25,528 nt of DNA from QPIN01 sp964535875 (GTDB taxonomy: Bacteria; Pseudomonadota; Gammaproteobacteria; Methylococcales; Methylomonadaceae). The stretch lies in contig CAZHUE010000015.1 of the NCBI GenBank assembly GCA_964535875.1, positions 1 to 25,528 on the forward strand, in the 5' to 3' direction. The first letter of the stretch is position 1; every line of letters begins with the position of its first letter. Of this stretch, positions 17,768 through 24,985 are shown one piece after another. Position numbers and translations under genes: made by a program. A model generated the notes under the pieces. That model was not told the DNA's origin and searched no databases. It saw only the letters and a program-made list of their open reading frames with translations.

Positions 17768-18529
17768 GAATGATTTTAGATTAATTCTTTCTTTTTCAAC
17801 AATGACTTAGAGTTGTTTTAAGAAAGGTGTTAGAAAGATAAAACTAGAACATTTAAATAATCAGGGTTTTCATGGGGTTATTGATTGGTTTTAACCTTAA
17901 ATATTTAAATAAAAGAGAGCGGGGATTGTTTCGTGTTTAAATAAAAAATGTTAGTTTTTTAATTATTTTCCCGCACTATTTACCTTAAAAAAACCACAAT
18001 GTTACAAAAATACATTTAATTTGGTGAAAATATGAATTTTGGATTTTATGATATTAAATAATTGATTGTAATATGAAAATTTGAAAATTAATGATAGAGC
18101 AAGGTTTTAGTCAGTTAACTGGGTTTCTGAAGAAGTTGTGTCTTGTTAGTTTTTCTTCTCCATAATTGAAAAATACTTTTTTTTGTATTCTTTGACACTT
18201 AACTGAAGGACTTGTTTTTCATAACCTAGATAGCGATGTGCTATTTTATGAGGGCATAAGTTTCCGTCCTTAAAGGAGTGAATTTAATAGAGTAAAAAGA
18301 GGAAAATATTCTGACAAAAGATAGATTTAGATTAAAAGATATTCCAAGAGAAACATAAGTTTGTACAGCTTACGTTAATCTAATGAGTAGTAAGGTCAGA
18401 TTTGTTCTATATGATTGAAGCATGAAATGATAAGTTTCATAAAGATTTAAAATGATACTATTTGTGTAAGATGTTAATTTGATTTGATAGATTTCCTGTT
18501 TGAATAATTTTATATAGAAACCACTATAA
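17768..18529. other. A/T-rich intergenic spacer between divergent transcription units
   Basis: This stretch of about 760 bases separates the dcw promoter (minus) from the BcsE-like gene (plus). It is strongly A/T-rich with no supported gene; the longest ATG-started frames I followed are only about 20 codons. The 9-mer TTTAAATAA occurs three times (17852-17860, 17904-17912, 17936-17944). A small hairpin ATGAAA/TTTCAT lies at 18422-18440. TATATA at 18511-18516 and TTGATA at 18484-18489 could belong to a promoter for the next gene, but their 21-base spacing is poor. Confidence 0.6.
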
Positions 18530-19918
18530 ATGAATAATTATTTTGAGAATTATCAGTCGCTTAGTTCTGTTTTAATTTCTGGGGAAAGGCAGAGTGGTAA
18601 GTTAACTTTTGCTTTATACTTTGCTTCACAATTAACGCATAAATCAGTGACTTTGATTAGTCCTTTTGACCAGAGTGTTTTTAAGAAAAAAAGGGAAGAA
18701 AACTCATGGCTAAATTCAAACTTACAACCTGTTTTAGAAGATATTTATACCTTTCATTTTAGAAAAAGCTGGAAAGATTTAAAAAAACGTTACGGCTATG
18801 GTTTTCTTATTAAAGATATTGAGAAAATAATTAATAGGGCTGATGAATTTATTATATTTCATAGGCTTGATAAGTTTTTTGAAATTCAAAATGCTAATGA
18901 AATAGAAAATTTCCTTTTTAATATTTTTAATATTGTTCAGGCAGCAGGAAAAAAAATAATTTTTACTTTTAAAGCAGGGGATAGCCGTTCACGCTATATG
19001 CGTGATTATTTTGATAAAAATATTGATTCTGAATTTGTTATTTCTAAAAGACCTTATGAAGCTAAAGCTAGAGATGTGGAAATGGTTTTCTCTTTGTTTT
19101 CAGTCAAGCATTCCAGCTTTTCTTTTGAATTAGATAATAGAAAAAACAAATTTATACTTGCCCCACGAAGCTCCGAAGAATGTAGTGACTATAAAATAAA
19201 AACATGTCGAGTCGTATTAGCTAGTCGATCTTCTGAATTGATAGGAATAGTAAAATACCTATTTGGCATTGATAATTTTGAATTAAAGCTAGTTGATTCA
19301 AGCTTACCTGAAATGATAAGGATAATAAAAGATGAACCTCAACTTATTATTTTTAATCCTTTGGAAGATAAGTCGATTACAGAATTAAATAAAATAAGTA
19401 AAGTGGTTAGAAATAGTAATATAAAAGTAATTTTTATATCTTCAAGACTCGTTATGCGTAGGCAAGATAAAGCAGAGATTTTACGAAATGGTTTTTGTGA
19501 TATTCATGAAAGAGGTTTTTATATTGAAGACTTAGTTTTATCAGTAGAGCGTGCATTGGGGCAATCATTTTACAGTTCTGAAATAAAAAAAGTCCCAAAT
19601 AAAACCTATGTAGTTTATGATAAAAAAACTTTTAGTCGTTTACTGATCGCATTTTTATGTAAGCATCTTTTTTTTACTGTTTTTAAATTCAAATATCAAT
19701 CATCTCTATCTGAAGATGATGTGAGAAAAAACCTTGGACGTTCATTCGATGCTGCTTTTATTAATAAGAGTGAAAATATAATTTATTTATTTTTAGTTAA
19801 TACATCGGCTGTTAATGCAGACGTTATAGAAGCAAAATTTTCAGCAGTTGACCCGAAATCTCAAATGGTCGGGTTTAAGGATGCCATAAAATATAGCCTG
19901 GATTTTCAAAAAAAATAA
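18530..19918 (+). CDS. Divergent BcsE-like protein: degenerate RecA-like, receiver-like and GGDEF-like domains
   Basis: I do not recognise a close family, but the 462-residue domain order resembles BcsE, the c-di-GMP-binding accessory protein of Gram-negative cellulose secretion. Residues 1-200 begin with a P-loop-like GERQSGKL (18-25), defective because Leu replaces the usual Ser/Thr after Lys, and continue with RecA-like strands such as KSVTLISP and KKIIFTF. Residues 226-345 look like a receiver domain (RVVLAS, LIIFNP, VIFISS), but Asn276 stands where the phosphorylated Asp would be. Residues 358-462 resemble a degenerate GGDEF module, with RSFD (404-407) matching an RxxD c-di-GMP site followed by IIYLFLVNT. 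No bcs gene is nearby and the C-terminus is shorter than in E. coli BcsE. There is no clear ribosome binding site. The existence of the gene is likely; the BcsE link is inference. Confidence 0.5.
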   Translation: MNNYFENYQSLSSVLISGERQSGKLTFALYFASQLTHKSVTLISPFDQSVFKKKREENSWLNSNLQPVLEDIYTFHFRKSWKDLKKRYGYGFLIKDIEKIINRADEFIIFHRLDKFFEIQNANEIENFLFNIFNIVQAAGKKIIFTFKAGDSRSRYMRDYFDKNIDSEFVISKRPYEAKARDVEMVFSLFSVKHSSFSFELDNRKNKFILAPRSSEECSDYKIKTCRVVLASRSSELIGIVKYLFGIDNFELKLVDSSLPEMIRIIKDEPQLIIFNPLEDKSITELNKISKVVRNSNIKVIFISSRLVMRRQDKAEILRNGFCDIHERGFYIEDLVLSVERALGQSFYSSEIKKVPNKTYVVYDKKTFSRLLIAFLCKHLFFTVFKFKYQSSLSEDDVRKNLGRSFDAAFINKSENIIYLFLVNTSAVNADVIEAKFSAVDPKSQMVGFKDAIKYSLDFQKK

Positions 19919-19953
19919 ATCCTTACTTCAACCTAGATAGAAAGCCTATTTTT

Positions 19954-20024
19954 AGTAGGTTGGGCTAACGGCTTTATCGTTAACCCAACACTTTTAACAT
20001 ACTTTATGTTGGGTTGCCAAAGAG
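19954..20024 (+). repeat. Dispersed palindromic repeat, copy A
   Basis: The unit contains a hairpin of 12-bp arms with one mismatch (GTTGGGCTAACG 19959-19970, CGTTAACCCAAC 19978-19989, 7-nt loop). After a spacer comes GTTGGGTTGCCAAAGAG (20008-20024). A related copy lies in opposite orientation at 24226-24313. Copy A ends after CCAAAGAG and so lacks the closing arm of the second hairpin present in copy B. It begins 35 bases after the upstream gene's stop and could also act as its 3' hairpin, but no T-run follows. Confidence 0.75.
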
Positions 20025-20185
20025 TACAACTAATATCTTAACTTAATGGCAGTGGCTGAATCCATGGAATTATTGAATACAGAATGTGGATAAATAAGGC
20101 AAAAATTATTTGAAGAGCATTTGTCCGTCTGCCCAGATTTTCACAAACCCCGCGTTCAACTTAATTAGAATAAAGAGAGGTTGTA

Positions 20186-20380
20186 ATGGACTTGATAAGT
20201 CTTGTTTTGAATGTAATTATTGGAATGACAATTTTAACTTTAGTCTTTGGGTTGATCGCTTACTTTATTTATAAACTTAGAAAAAAGAAGGGTACTAAAA
20301 GAGTTGCAACAGACTATGAGAAGAAATGCATTGAGTTAGGTCATGATTTCATTTTTTTTGATGAACACAAAAAAATGTAG
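20186..20380 (+). CDS. Small single-helix membrane protein, function unknown
   Basis: This 64-residue protein has one strongly hydrophobic segment (about 3-29, from ISLVLNVIIGMTILTLVFGL to AYFIY). A basic stretch KLRKKKGTKR follows, so the tail should lie in the cytoplasm by the positive-inside rule. The polar tail, VATDYEKKCIELGHDFIFFDEHKKM, ends with mixed charges. A GAGAGG site lies five bases before the ATG. I do not recognise a family. It stands alone on the plus strand between copy A of the repeat and the convergent glycosyltransferase gene. Confidence 0.6.
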   Translation: MDLISLVLNVIIGMTILTLVFGLIAYFIYKLRKKKGTKRVATDYEKKCIELGHDFIFFDEHKKM

Positions 20381-20490
20381 AAAACAATTGCTTTAAAGAA
20401 GGATATTGGTCGAAATAACAGAAATAGGAGGATCACATTTCCTGCGCTAGTTATTAATTCAGGCTTAGGCTCATAATAATTCAGTCTTAA

Positions 20491-21384
20491 CTATGTACAT
20501 TTAAAGAGTTGATGAAAAAAACTATTTTGTTTGAAAAAAGGGGTAAATTTTTTTCGTAGATTCTCAGGTAAAATGTTTTTTGTAACGGGGTGGTTTATGC
20601 CATCTCGGACACCTTTAAGGTATGTTTTTACTTCTCCAAAAGTAATGGCGCGTGCAAAACCTATTAATACGCGAGAAACAATCATATAGCTAGCTTGAGG
20701 CTGGGGATAATATCGCCTAATCAGCCACAATGTATTTCGGGTAGGAAAAAAAACACGACGCCAGCCTGGTCGGGTGTTGGGTTTTCCTCGATGCACAATG
20801 ACACATTCGGGGTCATAAAAAATGTCATAACCCTGTAGACCTATCTGAAAACTTACATCGATTTCATTTTGATAAAGAAAGAAGTTTTCTGGGTACCAGC
20901 CAATTTTTTTAAATAACTCTCGTCTTATAATAAATCCGCAGCCAATAAAAAAAGGGGATGGTGAGAATGTTTTGGTTTCGGGTAAATGCCAGCTCCATTG
21001 TGGTGAGCCGTCAGGGTTTTGAATATGAGCCGCAATAACACCAATTGTTGGGTGTTGAGCAAATCTTTTTAGAGTGTCGTCGATGCCAGCAAGATTTACA
21101 GGGCTTGAGTCATCGTCTAAAACTAAGATGAAGTCACCACGGGCTTTAATAAAGCCTGCCCTATAACCGGCAATGCCGCTATTGTCGGGCAGAAAAATAC
21201 TAATAATATTAGGCTGGGCTTGTAAAAATTCAGCGGTTCCATCAATAGAGCCATTATCAACAGCAATAATCTCTATATCATCTCGTTTTACACATAACCG
21301 TTGTAAAATTTCGCTGGTAATTTTAGTTTCTGCAAGCTTATTAAAATTAAGAAAAACTATGCTTAATTTGATAGATGAATTCAT
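20491..21384 (-). CDS. Family 2 glycosyltransferase (rhamnosyltransferase-like)
   Basis: This cytoplasmic GT-A enzyme of 297 residues should transfer a sugar from a nucleotide donor onto a growing surface glycan. Visible features are the N-terminal KLSIVFLNFNK, VDNGSIDGT (42-50), the metal-binding DDDS (90-93, the DxD equivalent), FIGCGFIIRRELFKKIGW and the acidic NEIDVSFQIGLQGYDIFYDP, which holds the catalytic-base region of GT2 enzymes. VHRGKPNTRPGWRRVFFPTRNTLW follows, a pattern seen in rhamnosyl- and galactofuranosyl-transferase-like members. It has no predicted membrane helix. The start lies 21 bases after the protease stop. With glf upstream, a galactofuranosyl transfer is plausible, but donor and acceptor cannot be read from sequence. 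Confidence 0.85.
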   Translation of the reverse strand: MNSSIKLSIVFLNFNKLAETKITSEILQRLCVKRDDIEIIAVDNGSIDGTAEFLQAQPNIISIFLPDNSGIAGYRAGFIKARGDFILVLDDDSSPVNLAGIDDTLKRFAQHPTIGVIAAHIQNPDGSPQWSWHLPETKTFSPSPFFIGCGFIIRRELFKKIGWYPENFFLYQNEIDVSFQIGLQGYDIFYDPECVIVHRGKPNTRPGWRRVFFPTRNTLWLIRRYYPQPQASYMIVSRVLIGFARAITFGEVKTYLKGVRDGINHPVTKNILPENLRKKFTPFFKQNSFFHQLFKCT

Positions 21385-21405
21385 TCAGGCAATTCGAGTA
21401 GAGGG

Positions 21406-22641
21406 TTATTTAATAATAAAGTGTTTTATATTGGAAAAATCACTAGTGCAGTTATTTTTATAGCTGGAAATGGCAACATAAAAGGCGTTACCTGAAGAGA
21501 GTACAGTAGAAAATTGAGTTAATTGATTTAAATCAATACTATAAACAGGCTCCGCTTGCGGGAAAGGGGCATAATTTAAGCGATAGCTATTATCGTTGTT
21601 TGACGACTGCCAATTCGCAGTGACTTTAACGCCATCTACGTCAAGAGAAAGTATGGCAGGCGTTGGTATTTCATCTTTTGAACAAATAATATCAGAAATA
21701 AGTGCTGCATAATTTTTAACACGAGTATATACCCCGCTAAATCCTTTGATGGCACAGCCAATTCCCCAGCTGGTAATTCCTGCTTGTCGCCAGGATTGGC
21801 TATTCTCATCAAAAACGATTAAAGGGCCGCCGCTGTCGCCTCTGCATGTATCTCTTTTTACTGAGGCAGAACCTGCGCATAGCATGTTTTCAGTTACATC
21901 AGGTAATAATTTTGAGCATTGAGAATTGCCAACAATAGATAACTCTACCTGTTGAAGGTCGGTGGGGTAAATGTTTTCAGTGTCTGATAATGTTCCCCAA
22001 CCAAGTGCAATAGCCGGTTTTTCAGCTGCATCTTGAGAGGAATATGACGATAGAAGAATAATAGGTTGCTGATTGGATGGCGTGCTTAATTCGAGCAGAG
22101 CCAAGTCGTTATTCAGGGTTAAATTGTCAAACAAGGGATGAATAATGATGCGTTTGATGGATAAACGTTCACCACTAGTTTTATCTAGTTGAGCATAGTT
22201 AACGATAACATCAAAAGTTCTGATGTTTTCATCAATAACACAATGAGCGGCGGTAAGCACCCATTTTTCTGCAATTAAACTACCACCACAAAAAATACCG
22301 TCAAACGGTGATAGGTTTATTTTAACTAAGCCAGTCATCCATGGCCATTGAGTGGTGTTGGAGGGGGTTCCCCCTAATATTTTCTCAGTTTTCTGGGTCT
22401 GAGCTATACTATTGTTGCTTGTGCAGAATAGACTAATAGCGAATAAAGTAGGGATAAAGTAGTTAAGGAGCGTGCGCGAAATAAGTTCATCAATTAGCTG
22501 GTCTTTTTGTCCGCCTTCGGTGTTGTGGCAACAGTTGCGTAGCTTGCTATGCGCCTGTTGCCACGCCTTGAAGACAAACAGAAATACTGCGCCAGTTGAT
22601 GAACTTATTTCGTGCGCGTTCTTAAGCGTTATTTTAGGCAT
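21406..22641 (-). CDS. Secreted trypsin-like serine protease, signal peptide interrupted by an in-frame MITE-like insertion
   Basis: The 411-residue reading frame holds a complete S1 (chymotrypsin-fold) domain: activation site KILGG (87-91), His133 in TAAHC, Asp179 in NNDLALLEL and Ser270 in DTCRGDSGGP. Asp264, six residues before the serine, predicts cleavage after Arg or Lys. Residues about 326-411 form a fibronectin-III-like tail (ANWQSSNNDNSYRLNY, FYVAISSYKNNC). The N-terminus is odd: codons 7 to about 58 are encoded by a 154-bp inverted-repeat element plus a 5-bp target duplication. Removing 159 bases (53 codons) restores a classic signal peptide, MPKITLNYFIPTLFAISLFC then TSNNSIA, with cleavage before QTQK. 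No in-frame ATG lies between the element and the old hydrophobic core, so export may be impaired. Confidence 0.9.
   Translation of the reverse strand: MPKITLKNAHEISSSTGAVFLFVFKAWQQAHSKLRNCCHNTEGGQKDQLIDELISRTLLNYFIPTLFAISLFCTSNNSIAQTQKTEKILGGTPSNTTQWPWMTGLVKINLSPFDGIFCGGSLIAEKWVLTAAHCVIDENIRTFDVIVNYAQLDKTSGERLSIKRIIIHPLFDNLTLNNDLALLELSTPSNQQPIILLSSYSSQDAAEKPAIALGWGTLSDTENIYPTDLQQVELSIVGNSQCSKLLPDVTENMLCAGSASVKRDTCRGDSGGPLIVFDENSQSWRQAGITSWGIGCAIKGFSGVYTRVKNYAALISDIICSKDEIPTPAILSLDVDGVKVTANWQSSNNDNSYRLNYAPFPQAEPVYSIDLNQLTQFSTVLSSGNAFYVAISSYKNNCTSDFSNIKHFIIK
22468..22621. mobile_element. MITE-like inverted-repeat element, 154 bp, with 5-bp target duplication
   Basis: The 26-bp terminal inverted repeats (22468-22493 and 22596-22621) match at 23 positions and share the core CGAAATAAGTTCATCAA. 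Directly outside stand identical TTAAG 5-mers (22463-22467 and 22622-22626), a likely target-site duplication. The interior is also palindromic: GTGGCAACAG (22525-22534) pairs with CTGTTGCCAC (22555-22564) around GCGTAGC-TT-GCTATGC. There is no room for a transposase, so it is non-autonomous. It looks richer in G and C than the flanking DNA. It lies inside the signal-peptide region of the protease gene and keeps that frame open. No second copy is visible in the window. Confidence 0.85.
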
Positions 22642-22697
22642 ACTTTATGTGGGTGTTGTTTCGATCAAAGTTGTAAGTATTCATAGAGTTTGTAGGA

Positions 22698-23855
22698 TTA
22701 TGCAAACTTATCTGTAAAGACCTGCAAAGCTCTGGCAACGATGTCATCCATATCATAATATCTATTTTCAGCGAGCCTTCCGACCAGGGTAATATTCTTA
22801 AATTGTTTAGAAAAAGAAAGGTAGCGGTCTAGTTTTTCTTTATTTTCAGGCGTGAAAACAGGGTAATAAGGAATATGTTTTTTTGGGTCTTTTCGATCAA
22901 AGTCTTGAGGGAACTCCCTAACAATTGTAGTGCCGGAAACTGCCTGCTGGCTAATATGTTTAAACTCGGTGATACGAGTAAAGTCGTAATCATTCGGGTA
23001 ATTAATCGTAGTTTTTTCTTGGTACTGATCTGTTTCTAAATGTTCAAATTGAAAATCCAGAGATCGATAAGGTAATTCACCAAATTGACTATCAAACAAT
23101 TCATCAATAAGCCCGGTAAAGATTAATTGCCCTTCAAACGGGTTATCCATAAAATGCATAGAGCCAGTCTTAAAATCTATGTTAAAAACATTGTTGAAGT
23201 CAGTATTTAGCAACAGGCTAATGTTTGGCTGATTAAGCATATTTTCAAATACCTTGGTATACCCAAGTTTAGGGATAGCTTGATACTTATCTTGAAAGTA
23301 ACGGTTATCACGAGAAATATGGACGGGCACACGGGCAGTCACTTCAGCTGAAATGTCTTCAGGTTTTTTACCCCACTGTTTAGCGGTGTAATTAACAAAA
23401 ATCTTATCGTAAATGTAATCAGCCAGTAATTTAAGCTCACTATCGTTAACTTTACGCAACTCAAGAATAGGTACTTTTACACCATAACCAAATTTATCTA
23501 TTAATTTAAGTTCAAGAGAATCAGCAAGAGACTTGGGGAATAATGCGTGTAAACTATTAAGGTTAAAAGGAACAGGGACTTTTTGCCCATCAATAAAGGC
23601 TAAAACCTCGTGTTGATATTGTCTCCATTGTGTAAACTGGCTAAGATAATCGAAGACAGGTTTATTATCAGTATGGAATAAGTGTGGCCCATATTGATGA
23701 ATTAAAATGCCATGATCATCAAAACGATCATAACAGTTGCCTCCAATATGACGACGTTTATCAATAACTAAAACACGCTTGTTTTTTTGAGTGGCAAGGC
23801 GTTCAGCAAGAACAGAACCAGCAAAACCAGCCCCTATTATAATAGTGTCGAACAT
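22698..23855 (-). CDS. glf: UDP-galactopyranose mutase
   Basis: This FAD enzyme interconverts UDP-galactopyranose and UDP-galactofuranose, the donor for galactofuranose in surface polysaccharides. I chose the internal ATG at 23855, which places the dinucleotide-binding motif at the N-terminus as usual in the family (MFDTIIIGAGFAGSVLAERL) and gives 385 residues. An ATG at 23918 would add 21 residues with no counterpart I know. Other motifs are IDKRRHIGGNCYD, GPHLFHTDNK, NYTAKQWGKKPEDI, FTGLIDELFD and, at the C-terminus, VGRLAENRYYDMDD for FAD and substrate binding. It is the first gene of a likely glf-protease-glycosyltransferase unit, with the protease 56 bases downstream. No strong ribosome binding site was seen for either start. 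Confidence 0.95.
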   Translation of the reverse strand: MFDTIIIGAGFAGSVLAERLATQKNKRVLVIDKRRHIGGNCYDRFDDHGILIHQYGPHLFHTDNKPVFDYLSQFTQWRQYQHEVLAFIDGQKVPVPFNLNSLHALFPKSLADSLELKLIDKFGYGVKVPILELRKVNDSELKLLADYIYDKIFVNYTAKQWGKKPEDISAEVTARVPVHISRDNRYFQDKYQAIPKLGYTKVFENMLNQPNISLLLNTDFNNVFNIDFKTGSMHFMDNPFEGQLIFTGLIDELFDSQFGELPYRSLDFQFEHLETDQYQEKTTINYPNDYDFTRITEFKHISQQAVSGTTIVREFPQDFDRKDPKKHIPYYPVFTPENKEKLDRYLSFSKQFKNITLVGRLAENRYYDMDDIVARALQVFTDKFA

Positions 23856-23898
23856 GGGTTCAGAAAGAAATAATTGAAAAAGAGTCATTATAGCCTGA

Positions 23899-23926
23899 GT
23901 TATAAATTTAAGACTCAAAATGCCAA
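23899..23926 (-). promoter_or_regulatory. Possible sigma70-type promoter of glf
   Basis: On the minus strand TTGGCA (23926-23921) and TATAAC (23904-23899) are 16 bases apart. A perfect TATAAT also occurs just downstream (near 23893) but without a well-placed -35. Start sites from the first pair would be consistent with translation from 23855 rather than 23918. Confidence 0.35.
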
Positions 23927-24225
23927 GAATGCTATTTTATTAGGTTAATAACATTTATATCATTTGCTTTGTACTTTGCGGTTAGTTTGTTGCTAAATGG
24001 TAAAAAATATTTGCGATAGAGCAACAAGCAGAAAAAGCAAGGGATAATGTTTTTATGCATTAATTTCAGTTGCTTGCAATCAAATAAACAAAATAATATT
24101 TATTAAATATTGGTTTTGTTTCGTAAAAAAAGCCTTTAGTATGAAAAAAACTACAAAAATAACTTGAAAATAAATAATCATCCCTTATAGTTAAGTAAGG
24201 GAATTTTATTTAGGATAATAGTCGG

Positions 24226-24313
24226 TTGGGCTGCCGTCTCTTTGGCAACCCAAGATGATTTAAAGAAGGGAAAAAATGTTGAGTTAACGATAAAGCCGTT
24301 AGCCCAATCTACT
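24226..24313 (-). repeat. Dispersed double-hairpin repeat, copy B (inverted relative to copy A)
   Basis: Read on the minus strand this copy contains ATTGGGCTAACGGCTTTATC followed by GTTAACTCAACA, the same unit as copy A with a few substitutions. After a diverged spacer comes TTGGGTTGCCAAAGAGAC and then a closing arm. On the plus strand the second hairpin is TTGGGCTGCC (24226-24235), loop GTCTCTTT, GGCAACCCAA (24244-24253), ten pairs with one mismatch. Copy B therefore carries two hairpins, whereas copy A has only the first and one arm of the second. Confidence 0.75.
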
Positions 24314-24405
24314 TTTAAGGGTAATGGGCGTGAGTCTATTTGTTTAAAAGGCGCAGTAGAATACGCTACATTTCAGATTAATGCCATAGAAATTTTGTAA
24401 AATTC

Positions 24406-24433
24406 TTGCCTTTTTCTGAAATAGAGCTATAAT
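24406..24433 (+). promoter_or_regulatory. Sigma70-type promoter of the lipoprotein gene
   Basis: TTGCCT (24406-24411) and a perfect TATAAT (24428-24433) are 16 bases apart. The start site would be near 24440, about 80 bases before the chosen GTG at 24523. It may also serve the secreted protein gene that follows. Confidence 0.55.
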
Positions 24434-24522
24434 CCAACTTCAGCTTAAAGTATTTTATTCATAATCGCCATAAGTTGTTGTTTTTTAGATTAATATTTGT
24501 CTGGCGAATAAAGGGGGTATCA

Positions 24523-24942
24523 GTGCAATATAAAGGGGTGAAATGGGTAATAATATTTCTTGTTTCGCTAGCAGTAACAAGTTGCGCTACTTTCGCCAGA
24601 GTTGATACGAGTGAAGTAGTTAAGCAGCGAGTAATGGATCGATGGGCTGCATTAATAGAAGGGAGATTGGAAACGGCTTATTTGTTTCAAACGCCTGAAT
24701 ATAGAAATATTTACTCGTATAAGCAATATAGTAAAAAGATTCAAGGAGTAGGCACATGGCAGAAGGCCGAGGTTGAAAAGGTCGATTGTGTTGAAAAAAA
24801 ATGTGTTGTAATGGTAAAAGTGTATGTTAAAATTATGTTTGGCAGGGGGCTTGGTGTCACAGAGTCTAGTGGTATTATTCGGGAGCAATGGATAGAGTCT
24901 TCCACCACCAAAGGCGAGTGGTATTATGTGTCTGGCCAATAA
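24523..24942 (+). CDS. Small putative outer-membrane or periplasmic lipoprotein
   Basis: I do not recognise the family. The best start is GTG at 24523, which has AGGGGGT four bases upstream and gives a compact lipoprotein signal: VQYKGVKW, a hydrophobic core VIIFLVSLA and the lipobox VTSC with Cys at residue 21. The alternative TTG at 24475 would put 16 extra hydrophobic residues before it. The mature part is about 119 residues, starting ATFARVDTSEVVKQRVMDRW and containing EGRLETAYLFQTPEYR, a Cys pair VDCVEKKC that might form a disulphide, and a C-terminal EQWIESSTTKGEWYYVSGQ. The mix of a helical first half and strands later resembles NTF2-like or SnoaL-like small domains, but this is only an impression. 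Confidence 0.75.
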   Translation: MQYKGVKWVIIFLVSLAVTSCATFARVDTSEVVKQRVMDRWAALIEGRLETAYLFQTPEYRNIYSYKQYSKKIQGVGTWQKAEVEKVDCVEKKCVVMVKVYVKIMFGRGLGVTESSGIIREQWIESSTTKGEWYYVSGQ

Positions 24943-24985
24943 ATTTTTAAAAATTTGTATTTAATAACTTTTCTTCGGAGATAAA

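Larger units (their letters stand above)
23919..24474. other. A/T-rich intergenic region between divergent genes
   Basis: No gene is supported in these 556 bases. They hold the glf promoter candidate at the left edge, a 7-bp inverted repeat TCCCTTA/TAAGGGA (24181-24202), copy B of the dispersed repeat and the promoter of the lipoprotein gene. A short A/T palindrome of the AATATTT/AAATATT type lies near 24095-24112. Confidence 0.6.

Noticed and set aside
17852..17944. Three TTTAAATAA repeats upstream of the dcw promoter
   Set aside because: Such A/T-only words recur by chance in very A/T-rich DNA, and the spacing is irregular.
19954..20024. CRISPR-like or intrinsic-terminator reading of repeat copy A
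   Set aside because: There is only one hairpin unit with no regularly spaced repeats, and no T-run follows the stem.
22472..22717. Plus-strand open frame of 81 codons through the MITE-like element
   Set aside because: It arises because the palindromic element is open on both strands. No start signal or conserved domain was seen.
24652..24939. Minus-strand open frame of 95 codons opposite the lipoprotein gene
   Set aside because: The plus-strand frame has a promoter, ribosome binding site and lipobox; the opposite frame shows none of these.
24941..24956. Perfect 16-bp palindrome AAATTTTTAAAAATTT overlapping the lipoprotein stop codon
   Set aside because: It is only A and T and has no loop, so it would make a weak hairpin. 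It is not convincing as a terminator or operator.
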